This document shows, in pieces, positions 18,827-27,938 of a stretch of 64,000 nt of DNA. The stretch's first letter is position 1. Every line of letters starts with the position of its first letter. The position numbers and the translations under genes are program-made. Below the pieces are notes generated by a model. That model saw only the letters and a program-made list of their open reading frames with translations, was not told the DNA's origin and ran no database searches. The DNA is from SIG603 sp044432645 (GTDB lineage Bacteria; Bacillota; Clostridia; Oscillospirales; Acutalibacteraceae). The DNA is taken from NCBI GenBank assembly GCA_044432645.1, contig JAWXUM010000003.1:1-64000 (forward strand). Direction: 5' to 3'.

Positions 18827-21184
18827 TTATATATTTTCATTTCTTATTGTTTCGATAATATTTTGTTTTGCTATTTTGCTAAGGCTTGTTTTCATTATAC
18901 CATAAACCACCAAAAATACAACCACGGCTGCGATTATGATTTGTTTAATTGGAAGATTAAAAACATATTCCGTATTTCCGTATGAACTTGCCTGATATAG
19001 TGCTAATGCTCCTAAAATACCAATTGGAACGCCCAATAAAAGTGACTTTAACACATAAGAAATGCACTCAAAATTAATCATTTTGTTAAACTCTTTTTTA
19101 GTCATACCAACTGACATAAGTGTTGCAAACTCTTTCCTTCTAAGGTTCATATTAGTAGAAAGTGAATTGAAAATGTTAGTTAAACCAACCAAGATAATAA
19201 CAGTTATAAATCCGTAAAGGAAAATTGAGATTAGCAGTAATATATCATCCATTCCTGCTATCATATCTTCGATATTAACAAGGCTAATACTTAAATCGTT
19301 CTCGTTTGCATATTCACTTATAAGTGTTTCGAGTTCATAAGGGTCTTCACAGTCTATATTAACATAATAATCCTCGCTTATTCTGTCTGTGTCCGTGGCG
19401 TATTTTTCAAACTGTGAACTTGACATTAAAATTCCAGTGTAAGTATTTTCCACAAAACCTAGTGGGTAGGTTTCTGTACGGATAAAGTTTAGTGTGACCT
19501 CTGTATAATAATCATCAGGACTGCTTAAATCATAAACGGTAACTTCGCTGTCGCTTTCAACAAGGTTGCCCAACGCCCATTTTTCAGTGTCTTCATTATA
19601 AATATAGCTACTATCAAGCAAAATTACAGTGTCTTCGTCATATTCTATGCCTTCATCTTCCAAATACTGATAATAATATTCGTCATTTATGCAGTAATGA
19701 GAAAGTAATTGGTATCCGTCATTTTCGTCACCTAAGCTAAACCACATACGGTAAGAAAGATAGTAGTTTTTATCGTTTATACCCTCAAATTCATCAAGAT
19801 TTTCGTAAATTACATCAGAGTTGTCACCGTAAACAGCAAGGTTATAATTGTAAGTAGCGTATTGAGTGTCTGCAGCTTGAAACCCTAAGTCTAAAAAATA
19901 ACTCAAAGAAATAAATGTTGCAATGCTTACCACCAAAGAAATTGTGGTTGTTCTAAATTTTCTTTTGTTTCGCTTAATATTTTTGTAGGCAAAAGTTCCA
20001 CCTATTCCAAAAAACTTAGTAATATATTTTGGTGTTTTAAGGGATTTTGCTTTAATTTTAATGTCATTAGTGCTACGAATTGCATCAATTTCTGAAATTT
20101 TACTTGCACGAATTGCAGAGCTTACCGATGATAAATAAATTGTTAAAACAGCAAGCAAAGTAGCACCAATAATATAGATAGGTGATATATGAAGTTGCAT
20201 TAAGCTTTCAAAAGAAACAGAAGCTGATAGCAAGGTATTTGTGATTTTCATAAGAACAACTGCTGCCAAAACACCACTTAAAATGCCAAAAGGAATACCG
20301 ATTAAACCAAGAATAAAGCCCTCGAAAAGTACATTCTTCTTAATTTGTTTAGGTGTAGCACCAACAGAAGCTAACATTCCATACTGACGAATTTTTTCTG
20401 TAATAGAAATTGCAAAGCTGTTTCTAATGCAAAAAACTGATGTTGTAATAATTATACTAGCCAAAACAAAAGCAATAGCATACATCATTTTCGCAGTGCT
20501 GTCGGACATTACTCCTGCTTGATAACGCAGAACAGATGTGTTGTATGAATAGCCATATTTTATATCTTCGCCAACAATGCTCTGTGTAATTTCCTCGTAA
20601 TCTTTTACATTTTTATAGGTAACTGCAATATGGGCAGAAGTCTGAACTTCGTCCATATATAAAATTACAGGGTAGCTCCAACTAACCCCCTTTGTCATGC
20701 CGATTTTGCCAACTACCGTGTAGGTTTCGCCGTTTGGCAAAGTGAAATCGTCGCCTACATTTACATCACTGTAAATGCTGTCACTTGACAGCAAAATTTC
20801 ACTGCTGTTTTCGGGAAGTCTACCCTCGGTAAGTTTGTTTTCATTTTCAAGCAGTGCGTTTTCGTCAAAGGCTAAAATTGCACTTTCTACTTCGGTTTCA
20901 TCACCGTAATAGAAGTAGTCCAAACATTCCATTAAATAATAATGCTCGGTTTCTTTGTTAAGTTCAATAGTAGAAAGTTCATCCTTTGGAACATCAAAGA
21001 AAACAACATGTTGCTGACCGTTGTCTGTGACAGCCATTTCTGCCAATGTGTATATAAAGCTACTTACAAGACCAGACAAAGCCACCAAAAGAGCAGTGGA
21101 TAAAATTATTCCAACTAAAGTCACAATGGTTCGTGACTTGTTAAGTTTAAGATTTTTTAGGGTTAAATTACTAAGTACGTTCAT
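18827..21184 (-). CDS. FtsX/MacB-type ABC transporter permease
   Basis: 785 residues. There is an N-terminal membrane helix (about 20-45), a large extracytoplasmic domain, then FtsX-type membrane bundles around 230-360 and 660-775. A second external domain rich in Tyr, Asp and Glu lies between them. This two-FtsX layout is typical of peptide-resistance and lipoprotein-handling permeases of Firmicutes. The ATG at 21184 is preferred to 21220; it overlaps the ATPase gene by 14 bases and begins with the usual NLTLKNLK motif. It partners the ATPase at 21171-21860. Confidence 0.9.
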   Translation of the reverse strand: MNVLSNLTLKNLKLNKSRTIVTLVGIILSTALLVALSGLVSSFIYTLAEMAVTDNGQQHVVFFDVPKDELSTIELNKETEHYYLMECLDYFYYGDETEVESAILAFDENALLENENKLTEGRLPENSSEILLSSDSIYSDVNVGDDFTLPNGETYTVVGKIGMTKGVSWSYPVILYMDEVQTSAHIAVTYKNVKDYEEITQSIVGEDIKYGYSYNTSVLRYQAGVMSDSTAKMMYAIAFVLASIIITTSVFCIRNSFAISITEKIRQYGMLASVGATPKQIKKNVLFEGFILGLIGIPFGILSGVLAAVVLMKITNTLLSASVSFESLMQLHISPIYIIGATLLAVLTIYLSSVSSAIRASKISEIDAIRSTNDIKIKAKSLKTPKYITKFFGIGGTFAYKNIKRNKRKFRTTTISLVVSIATFISLSYFLDLGFQAADTQYATYNYNLAVYGDNSDVIYENLDEFEGINDKNYYLSYRMWFSLGDENDGYQLLSHYCINDEYYYQYLEDEGIEYDEDTVILLDSSYIYNEDTEKWALGNLVESDSEVTVYDLSSPDDYYTEVTLNFIRTETYPLGFVENTYTGILMSSSQFEKYATDTDRISEDYYVNIDCEDPYELETLISEYANENDLSISLVNIEDMIAGMDDILLLISIFLYGFITVIILVGLTNIFNSLSTNMNLRRKEFATLMSVGMTKKEFNKMINFECISYVLKSLLLGVPIGILGALALYQASSYGNTEYVFNLPIKQIIIAAVVVFLVVYGIMKTSLSKIAKQNIIETIRNENI

Positions 21185-21860
21185 AACTGCCCTCGTCTTT
21201 CGTAATTTTACCGTCATCAATGGTTATAATTCTGTCGGCATGACTTGCAATTTCTAAATCGTGAGTGATTACAATTACAGTTTGTTTGTACTTTTGATTT
21301 GAAAGGCGTAAAAGTGAAACAATTTCGTCACTTGCTGTGCTGTCTAAATTACCAGTTGGTTCATCTGCTAGTACAATAGCTGGGTTGTTGATTACCGCTC
21401 TGCCAATAGACACACGTTGTTGCTGTCCACCAGAAAGTTCGTTTGGTAAATGATTTAACCTATTTTTAAGATTTAATGTATCGATAAGCTCTTTAAATCT
21501 GTTTTGATTTAGCTTTGCTCCGTCAAGTGAAACAGGCAAAGTGATATTTTCTTCAACGTTTAAAATTGGAATAAGGTTATAAAATTGATAAATTATTCCG
21601 ATTTGTCTACGGCGAAAAATCGCACGTTTATCACGGTTTAAGTCATAAATATCTGTTCCGTCAATAAAAATCTTGCCAGAACTTGGCTCGTCAACTCCAC
21701 CCAAAAGATGTAGCAAGGTAGATTTACCACTACCACTTGCACCGACTATTGCCACAAATTCACCTTTATTTATAGTGAAACTCACGTTGTCAACTGCCTT
21801 AACTTGATTTTCTCCATTGCCATAAGTTTTGCATAAATTTTCTACTCTTAATATTTCCAT
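21171..21860 (-). CDS. ABC transporter ATPase (MacB/LolD type)
   Basis: 229 residues. Walker A GASGSGKST (near 40), Q-loop at YQFYNL, signature LSGGQQQR, Walker B IVLADEPTGNLD and switch His in THDLE are all present. This is the subfamily that pairs with FtsX-type permeases, and the partner gene overlaps its end. Ribosome site AAGGAGA. It is first in the ATPase-permease-regulator-kinase series. Confidence 0.95.
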   Translation of the reverse strand: MEILRVENLCKTYGNGENQVKAVDNVSFTINKGEFVAIVGASGSGKSTLLHLLGGVDEPSSGKIFIDGTDIYDLNRDKRAIFRRRQIGIIYQFYNLIPILNVEENITLPVSLDGAKLNQNRFKELIDTLNLKNRLNHLPNELSGGQQQRVSIGRAVINNPAIVLADEPTGNLDSTASDEIVSLLRLSNQKYKQTVIVITHDLEIASHADRIITIDDGKITKDEGSYERT

Positions 21861-21888
21861 TTTCTTTTCTCCTTAATTTGATGATGTT

Positions 21889-21922
21889 ATTATAACAAGC
21901 CAAAATGACAAGTAGATGACAA
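21889..21922 (-). promoter_or_regulatory. Promoter with tandem ATGACAA sites before the ABC ATPase
   Basis: On the minus strand TATAAT lies at 21894-21889. Where a -35 box should stand there is no consensus. Instead the direct repeat ATGACAA occurs at 21905-21911 and 21916-21922 (plus-strand reading), one helical turn apart (11-base period). OmpR-family regulators bind such repeats and often activate promoters with poor -35 boxes. The neighbouring response regulator is the obvious candidate. Confidence 0.6.
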
Positions 21923-21963
21923 TTTTTTATAAGTTATTACTATAAAATAAAACAATAAACAAT

Positions 21964-21999
21964 AAATCATCTATGCGTAAAAATTCGCATAGATGATTT
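21964..21999 (-). terminator. Terminator after the ANT(6)-like gene
   Basis: AAATCATCTATGCG (21964-21977) pairs perfectly with CGCATAGATGATTT (21986-21999) over an 8-base loop. It lies about 60 bases past the stop at 22058 and is followed on the minus strand by a moderately T-rich run. Confidence 0.7.
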
Positions 22000-22057
22000 T
22001 GAATATAATTGAGCCTATACGCTCGTTACAAATGGTTAACTATTATCTGCTTACATT

Positions 22058-22924
22058 TTACATAAAATATTCATTGTTTTTCAAGTTGTTCAAATAATCT
22101 ATAATTGCCTGTTCATCATTTTGATTGTACTTATATTTAAGAGCTTTTCCTACCTTTTTAGCTGATTTGCTAAAAAGCTCACAAGAATAAAACACGCTTT
22201 CCCAAATGTCGTTAGAATATGTTTTTTGTATAAGTTTTAATTGGTTATCGTCGCAAAAATCAGCGAAAAACTTACCACATTTACCAGTAGATATTTTAAA
22301 ATCATGTTCACATGCGATATTCCATTCAAGCATTTTTATAAGCATATCTCGCACATATTTATTATACATATCCATGTAATAAACGAGTTCGCCACGCATT
22401 ATACCTTTACCAACATTGTTAAGGCACCACCAAAATTCGTTGCAACAGCCGTTGAATTCTTCTAAACTAGGCTTACTTATAATGTAATTACTATCGTTTG
22501 AAACAGGTAATTTGGGCAAAATATTGTCTTTGTCCATAATTGTAACTACAAGGCTATCTTTTATAATTTCTTTTATAGCTACAGGAATACTCTGCAAAGT
22601 TAAGTCAATTCTATTTCCGTCTTTAAAAAGAATTAGCCAATTGTAAAATTTGCTGTAATCCATGCCGTCGCCCCAAGCAAATTCAGCACTGCAAGGCTCT
22701 TGAACAATTGCTATTTCGCCAAAATTATGTATGAAACTTTTGTTATTAACAAAGCTTAAAACGTCAGTTACAACATAAACAATGTCATAATCTTGATAAA
22801 TATCCTTTTTAATATTAGGGTTAGTTCTAGAACCGTTCATGTACACGGCTCTAATTTTTTCATTGTTTTCAGCAAAATTTAAAATCAAATTCATCATTTG
22901 CTCTTCGTTTCTCATTTTTGTCAT
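22058..22924 (-). CDS. ANT(6)-like nucleotidyltransferase
   Basis: 288 residues resembling streptomycin/aminoglycoside 6-adenylyltransferases. It has the nucleotidyltransferase signature NGSRTNP (near 32-38) with the paired acidic residues DYDIVYVV, and the conserved EFAWGDGMDY and RIDLTLQ blocks. True ANT(6) enzymes inactivate streptomycin by adenylylation; chromosomal relatives are common in clostridia and often of unknown substrate. The ATG at 22924 has AGGTGA close upstream and is preferred to a TTG at 22948. It follows the glycosyltransferase gene after 8 bases, which is an odd place for a resistance gene. Confidence 0.82.
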   Translation of the reverse strand: MTKMRNEEQMMNLILNFAENNEKIRAVYMNGSRTNPNIKKDIYQDYDIVYVVTDVLSFVNNKSFIHNFGEIAIVQEPCSAEFAWGDGMDYSKFYNWLILFKDGNRIDLTLQSIPVAIKEIIKDSLVVTIMDKDNILPKLPVSNDSNYIISKPSLEEFNGCCNEFWWCLNNVGKGIMRGELVYYMDMYNKYVRDMLIKMLEWNIACEHDFKISTGKCGKFFADFCDDNQLKLIQKTYSNDIWESVFYSCELFSKSAKKVGKALKYKYNQNDEQAIIDYLNNLKNNEYFM

Positions 22925-22932
22925 AAAATCAC

Positions 22933-25900
22933 CTATCCTAAATACCAATTTGGTAAAATTTCTAATGCATCAATATATTCCTGTGTTGTAGGTGCACCTG
23001 AAATAACAGGATAATATATTACAAATAATACAAAATTTAAAACTACAAATAAAGCAATAATTATGTCGCCTAGGCTTATTTTATATAAAACTTTTTTGCT
23101 AAAATATGGTTTTTCTTTAAAATATATAAAAGTGAACATTAAAGCCATAATTATGAAAGGAACAGCTGTGAAATAGTGGTAGACAAATGTAAGTCTTGGA
23201 ACTAAAACCCAAGGCATGTAAACGCTTAAAAAGCCTACACAAATAAACACTAATTTCTGACTTCTGGTTTTAACTATCATATATAAAGCAAACAACATGC
23301 TAAGCAAACAACTCCACCAAAGTATTGGATTTCCAAGGCATGAAATAGTGCTAATTAGTCCTGTACCCTCATAATTATAAGACACAAAATACCATATATT
23401 GCGAATAGCAAGTGGCCATTCGTACCAAGGCGATGCGAAATAATGCTCTGCAACTAAGCTTGAATGATAATTATACATATGAGTTTGGTAATTAATGAAA
23501 GTTTGAATAATATTGCTAGAATTGTGCTCTAAAAGTGTAAGTGGTAAAAACGCCACAAAATAAATTAATATAGGTATTATTATAAAAAATCCAATACAAT
23601 AAGGGCAAAGTTTTACGTACAGTAAAAATAATAGCTCTTTGTCTTTCTTATTTGCTTTGTTATACTCGTAAATTAATTTTATAGCAAACAGCACAGCAAG
23701 ACCTATCGCTCCATAAGCACAAGTCCACTTAGCTGAAATTCCTAGTCCCATAAACAAACCACTAATTAATAAAGGTGTAATCAGACTTTTAAAACTGCTA
23801 GTAGCAAAATCTTTTTGAATAAATATCAGCATTGATTGATACATAAGAAGTATAAAAAACACAGCATAGGTGTCAATTGTCGCAATTCTCGTCTGCGTAA
23901 AATGCATAAAGTCAAAGGCAAATAGGAACGTACCAACAGCACTAATGTAGCTGTTACCAAATAACCTTTTTAATATATGGTACAAAATAGGTAACATTAA
24001 AACACCAAACAATGCACCCATAAACCTCCAACCAAAAGGATTCATTCCAAAAATTATTATACCCAACGAAATAATAAGTTTGCCTAAAGTTGGGTGAGTA
24101 TTTTCGTAAGGTTCAACTTCTAAAATATATTCGAAAGCTGTTCTAGCGTGGTAAATTTCATCAAAATAAGTTGAATAAAAATACCCAGGGTTAATAGGAA
24201 CACTGTCTTGCTCATCTACTAAAACATAAGCGTCGTCACTTAGCAGTGTAAAATCAACAAACTCTGTGCTATCGCTGTTTATAAAACGGACTTCGTTTAA
24301 AACAGCAGAGGAATCTAAAGCTGTTAAACGCACGAAATTAGCCTGTAAACCTAAATAAAAAGTTTTCCATTCATAAACATAGCTGTCACTTAAATTACCA
24401 ACATAAGTGTAATTTACTCCGTCAGTAGAAACCTCAACATCTATGTTACAGCCTACACGCTGAAAACTTTCGTTACTGCTAATTCCTGCTAAATAAATAA
24501 ATCCACTAGCGTCGCTGTCAACTTCAAAAACAGCACTGTCGCCCTCGAAAGGTAGCCACGAGGTATTAGCTGTTGTGGTAGCACCTAAATTCCAAAAAGC
24601 AAATATTGCATAAAAAACAGTTATTGAAATCATTAACATAAAATCAATTTTAAATAATTTTCTGTTTTCATTTTTTACTTCTTTTAAAGTTTCAACTTTG
24701 AAATTTTTAATTAGTTGCAATTGAGGTTTCTCCTTTTTAGTCCATTTTTCTAAACCTTTATCACCAAAAAAACTATGATAGACAAAGTAAAAATAAAAAA
24801 TCACATTCAAAGTGGAAATTGTTATAACTTCTATTGCAGTAGAACTTATAAAAGTATTGTTTAAATACAAAATATAAGCAGTGTTTAAAAAGCTTAATAC
24901 ACTTAAAACTGTAAAAGAAATCAAATATCTTTTGTCTTGTGAAATGATATAAGATAACAAAAGTAATATAAACACCGGGAATAAATATCTTTCATGCATT
25001 TTAGTGGCGAACATGAAAACGGTGGCCATTGTAAGTGCAGCAGCTGTAAAAACACATTCCTTTTTATGTTTAAACAAATATACATAAACACCACATACGA
25101 TTGTTGCAATTAATGACGGAACAATACCCAAAGCAGTAGCTAAAATGCCGTCACTAGGCAAAAAGTTCCAATTAAACCCTATCATGCCCCAAAAATTGTA
25201 AGCATTAATAGTATAGTAATTGTAATAATTCATAGTAGATGTGTAAAGTTCTACTAACCAGCTTATATTTAATGTTCTTGAAAAAGGAAAGGATACGACT
25301 ATAACTACAAATAACGCAAATATTACGCCTAAACCTAAACCTTTGTATTTTTTTCTAAATAATGTGTAAAAAATAAATATTGGTGCAAAAATTATAAGCT
25401 GCGGTTTAGTGATTAGTCCTAATCCATAAAAAGTCCCCGAAAAAATAAACTTGTCCTCTTTTAAATAAAGAAGTGAAATAAGCAAAATTAAACTTGTAAC
25501 AGAGTCAATTTGTCCCCAAATGGCTCCGTCTAAAATTACCATAGGACAAAATAAATAGGCAAAAGCTATGAAAGAAGAATAACTTTTTGTAAATCTTTTT
25601 TGAGCAAATTTATAAATTATCACTCCACAAGCCATATCGCTTAAAATAGTCGGTGCTTTAAGCATAGCATAATAAATTGAAGTACTAGTAGAAATAGAAA
25701 ATAAGTTTCTAATGTTGTCAAGTAGCGTTAGAACATATAAATATCCTGGTGGATAGTCAAGATATATATCAGTTTGAGTGTAAACATTTACAAATCCAAC
25801 ATCGTTAACTAGTTGCCCCCAAGCTTGAAAAAGGTTTAAATCGGTATAAAAACCTAAGTCACTAAAGGCGAAAATAACTCTAATTAATAAAGCTAAACTT

Positions 25901-26010
25901 GCACCAATGGGAAAAATAATATTTGAAAAATTAATATTTTCAGGGAAATATTTTATAAAATAAAACATTGCCAGCAAAAAAATTATAGAAATTATAATTG
26001 CAAAGGTCAT
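22933..26010 (-). CDS. Double GT-C protein: glycosyltransferase plus PMT-type mannosyltransferase
   Basis: 1025 residues with about twenty membrane helices in two blocks. The N-terminal block (1-400) has the GT-C features DLNLFQAWGQ and YLDYPPGYLY. A predicted extracytoplasmic beta-rich segment (about 480-600) resembles a discoidin-like module. The C-terminal block matches the PMT family (GT39), with FDEIYHARTA (Asp617-Glu618), THPTLGKL and NPFGWR. PMT enzymes use polyprenyl-phosphate sugars to glycosylate proteins or wall polymers outside the cell. The gene lies between a HAD phosphatase (2-base gap) and the ANT(6)-like gene. Acceptor and sugar are unknown. Confidence 0.85.
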   Translation of the reverse strand: MTFAIIISIIFLLAMFYFIKYFPENINFSNIIFPIGASLALLIRVIFAFSDLGFYTDLNLFQAWGQLVNDVGFVNVYTQTDIYLDYPPGYLYVLTLLDNIRNLFSISTSTSIYYAMLKAPTILSDMACGVIIYKFAQKRFTKSYSSFIAFAYLFCPMVILDGAIWGQIDSVTSLILLISLLYLKEDKFIFSGTFYGLGLITKPQLIIFAPIFIFYTLFRKKYKGLGLGVIFALFVVIVVSFPFSRTLNISWLVELYTSTMNYYNYYTINAYNFWGMIGFNWNFLPSDGILATALGIVPSLIATIVCGVYVYLFKHKKECVFTAAALTMATVFMFATKMHERYLFPVFILLLLSYIISQDKRYLISFTVLSVLSFLNTAYILYLNNTFISSTAIEVITISTLNVIFYFYFVYHSFFGDKGLEKWTKKEKPQLQLIKNFKVETLKEVKNENRKLFKIDFMLMISITVFYAIFAFWNLGATTTANTSWLPFEGDSAVFEVDSDASGFIYLAGISSNESFQRVGCNIDVEVSTDGVNYTYVGNLSDSYVYEWKTFYLGLQANFVRLTALDSSAVLNEVRFINSDSTEFVDFTLLSDDAYVLVDEQDSVPINPGYFYSTYFDEIYHARTAFEYILEVEPYENTHPTLGKLIISLGIIIFGMNPFGWRFMGALFGVLMLPILYHILKRLFGNSYISAVGTFLFAFDFMHFTQTRIATIDTYAVFFILLMYQSMLIFIQKDFATSSFKSLITPLLISGLFMGLGISAKWTCAYGAIGLAVLFAIKLIYEYNKANKKDKELLFLLYVKLCPYCIGFFIIIPILIYFVAFLPLTLLEHNSSNIIQTFINYQTHMYNYHSSLVAEHYFASPWYEWPLAIRNIWYFVSYNYEGTGLISTISCLGNPILWWSCLLSMLFALYMIVKTRSQKLVFICVGFLSVYMPWVLVPRLTFVYHYFTAVPFIIMALMFTFIYFKEKPYFSKKVLYKISLGDIIIALFVVLNFVLFVIYYPVISGAPTTQEYIDALEILPNWYLG

Positions 26011-26012
26011 TT

Positions 26013-26678
26013 TTATCTCCTGTTTAAAATAATATTAGCAAGTTCTAAAGCAGAATTCACTGTGAATGTAGCTCCGTTTTCTTCTAGTTCTTGTTTTCCT
26101 CTAAACCCCCACAAAACACCAACCGAGTTAAGTTTTGCGTTTGTAGCAGTTTGCATATCGACACCACTGTCACCAATATATAAAACTTCGTTTTTATTAT
26201 AATTCATTTTAGAAACTAAATAATTTACAGCTTCTGGACTAGGTTTTTTCTCGAACTTTTCACTTTGCCCTAAAACTTCAAAAAAACTTACATCATGAAA
26301 TAAAGTTTTAGCAACTACAGTTGTCATGTCGTGTGGTTTATTTGAAAGCACAGCCACCTTCACTTTGTTTTCATTAAGATTTTCAAGTAAACAAGTAATT
26401 CCGTCATAAGGATTAACCAAATAAAGTGGGTTTTCTTCGTATAATCTGTCATACTTATTTCTTATTTTAGTTTGTTCTTCTTTTGTAAAGTTGATACCGT
26501 TAAATCTAAGCATACGCTCAATTAAAACATCAGCACCGTTTCCTATAAAATTTTTATATTCATTTGCATCAATCGAATTATATCCGTAAAAATTTAGAGC
26601 AGCATTGCCAAAATAAGCAATTGAGTCTAAAGTATTTGCCAAAGTTCCGTCTAAATCAAATATACAAGCTTTGTACAT
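26013..26678 (-). CDS. HAD phosphatase, phosphoglycolate phosphatase-like
   Basis: 221 residues. HAD motif I is FDLDGTLAN (nucleophile Asp9), motif II VLSNKP, the conserved Lys lies in KKPSPEAV and motif III is YIGDSGVDMQTA. A helical cap domain between motifs I and II places it with Gph/PgmB-type phosphatases. It is the first gene of a three-gene operon with the glycosyltransferase and the nucleotidyltransferase. The substrate could be a sugar phosphate. Confidence 0.88.
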   Translation of the reverse strand: MYKACIFDLDGTLANTLDSIAYFGNAALNFYGYNSIDANEYKNFIGNGADVLIERMLRFNGINFTKEEQTKIRNKYDRLYEENPLYLVNPYDGITCLLENLNENKVKVAVLSNKPHDMTTVVAKTLFHDVSFFEVLGQSEKFEKKPSPEAVNYLVSKMNYNKNEVLYIGDSGVDMQTATNAKLNSVGVLWGFRGKQELEENGATFTVNSALELANIILNRR

Positions 26679-26707
26679 ATTACTCTCCTAAAAAATTATT
26701 TTATATA

Positions 26708-26736
26708 ATTATACAATCAATGCTTTAAAAAATCAA
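26708..26736 (-). promoter_or_regulatory. Promoter of the HAD-PMT-ANT operon
   Basis: TTGATT (26736-26731), 17 bases and TATAAT (26713-26708) on the minus strand lie about 30 bases before the start at 26678. A weaker plus-strand promoter for queH (TCAACA at 26733-26738, TACAAT at 26756-26761) overlaps it. Confidence 0.65.
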
Positions 26737-26779
26737 CAATATATGTTATAGTGTATACAATAAATTTACGAGGTTATAA

Positions 26780-27361
26780 ATGGAAAATTTTCAAATTCAA
26801 ACAGACAAAATTATTAAAAGCTTAAATTATAGACCAAAACTTCTTTTACACGCTTGTTGCGCACCTTGTGCAACTTATGTTGTTGAGTATTTAAAAGAAT
26901 TTTTTGACATTTGCATTTTGTATTACAACCCTAATATAACACCATATGAAGAATATAGAAAGCGTTTAGATGAAGTTAAAAAGCTTTCTAAACATTTTTC
27001 AGTAGATTATATGGAAATCACTTGGGATAACGATAAATTTGAAGAATTGATAAAGGGCTATGAAAACTGCAAAGAAGGTGGAAGTCGCTGTGAAATTTGT
27101 ATTAATCAGCGTATGAAAAAAACAGCTGAAATAGCAAAAGAAAAAGGCTTTGACTACTTCACAACAAGCTTAAGTATAAGTCCACTTAAAAATGCCATGA
27201 TGATAAATAGTATTGGAAAAAAGCTTGAAGAAGAAATAGGAGTGAAACATTTAACATCAGATTTTAAGAAAAGAGAGGGCTATAAACGCTCAACAATTTT
27301 GTCAAACGAACTTGGTTTTTACCGTCAAAATTATTGTGGCTGCAAATATAGCATAAGATAG
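26780..27361 (+). CDS. queH: Epoxyqueuosine reductase QueH
   Basis: 193 residues. The N-terminal HACCAPCATY provides the CCxPC cysteines, followed by YYNPNI. CEICINQRM and a C-terminal YCGCKYS supply the remaining metal ligands. QueH performs the last step of queuosine synthesis in tRNA, reducing epoxyqueuosine, and replaces QueG in many anaerobes. Ribosome site GAGG. It leads a four-gene plus-strand operon; the next gene starts directly after its stop codon. No other queuosine genes are in the window. Confidence 0.93.
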   Translation: MENFQIQTDKIIKSLNYRPKLLLHACCAPCATYVVEYLKEFFDICILYYNPNITPYEEYRKRLDEVKKLSKHFSVDYMEITWDNDKFEELIKGYENCKEGGSRCEICINQRMKKTAEIAKEKGFDYFTTSLSISPLKNAMMINSIGKKLEEEIGVKHLTSDFKKREGYKRSTILSNELGFYRQNYCGCKYSIR

Positions 27362-27928
27362 ATGAAAATTAAAGAGTATGTAGAGTTTTTAAACTTAGTA
27401 GAAAAATTAAAGTGTAATACAAGACACAGCTGGACAAGTAGTGGCAGACATGAAAGCGTGGCAGAACATAGCTGGAGAATTACTTTAATGGCAATGCTTA
27501 TAGAAGATGAATTTCCAGAAATCGACATAACTAAACTTATGAAAATGTGTGTAATTCACGATTTTGGAGAAGCATTAACAGGTGATATTCCTGCATTTTT
27601 AAAAACAAGCGAAGATGAAAAACTAGAGGATGATGCAGTAGAAACCATTCTCTCAAAACTTCCTGAAAATTACAAAAATGAATTTACACACTTGTTTACA
27701 GAAATGAATAAAAGAGAAAGTTTAGAAGCTAAACTTTTAAAAGCACTTGATAATATGGAGGCTATTGTTTCGCATAACGAAGCTGATATTTCTTCGTGGC
27801 TACCTAATGAATATCACGACAATTTGACTTATGGAGCTGATAAAGTAACTTTTTCAGCTTGGACACAAAGCCTTAAAGACTACTTAAACCAAGAAAGTAT
27901 TAAAAAAATAAATGAAAGTAAATTATAA
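27362..27928 (+). CDS. HD-domain hydrolase (YfbR-like 5'-nucleotidase)
   Basis: 188 residues. The conserved pattern is RHSW, then ESVAEHSW, VIHDFGEALTGDIP and a later Asp near ALDNME, matching the metal-binding HD fold of YfbR/HDDC2 5'-deoxynucleotidases. These dephosphorylate nucleoside monophosphates. The start codon abuts the queH stop with no gap, so translation is probably coupled. The nucleotide substrate is inferred from the family. Confidence 0.85.
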   Translation: MKIKEYVEFLNLVEKLKCNTRHSWTSSGRHESVAEHSWRITLMAMLIEDEFPEIDITKLMKMCVIHDFGEALTGDIPAFLKTSEDEKLEDDAVETILSKLPENYKNEFTHLFTEMNKRESLEAKLLKALDNMEAIVSHNEADISSWLPNEYHDNLTYGADKVTFSAWTQSLKDYLNQESIKKINESKL

Positions 27929-27938
27929 GGGAGCGACT

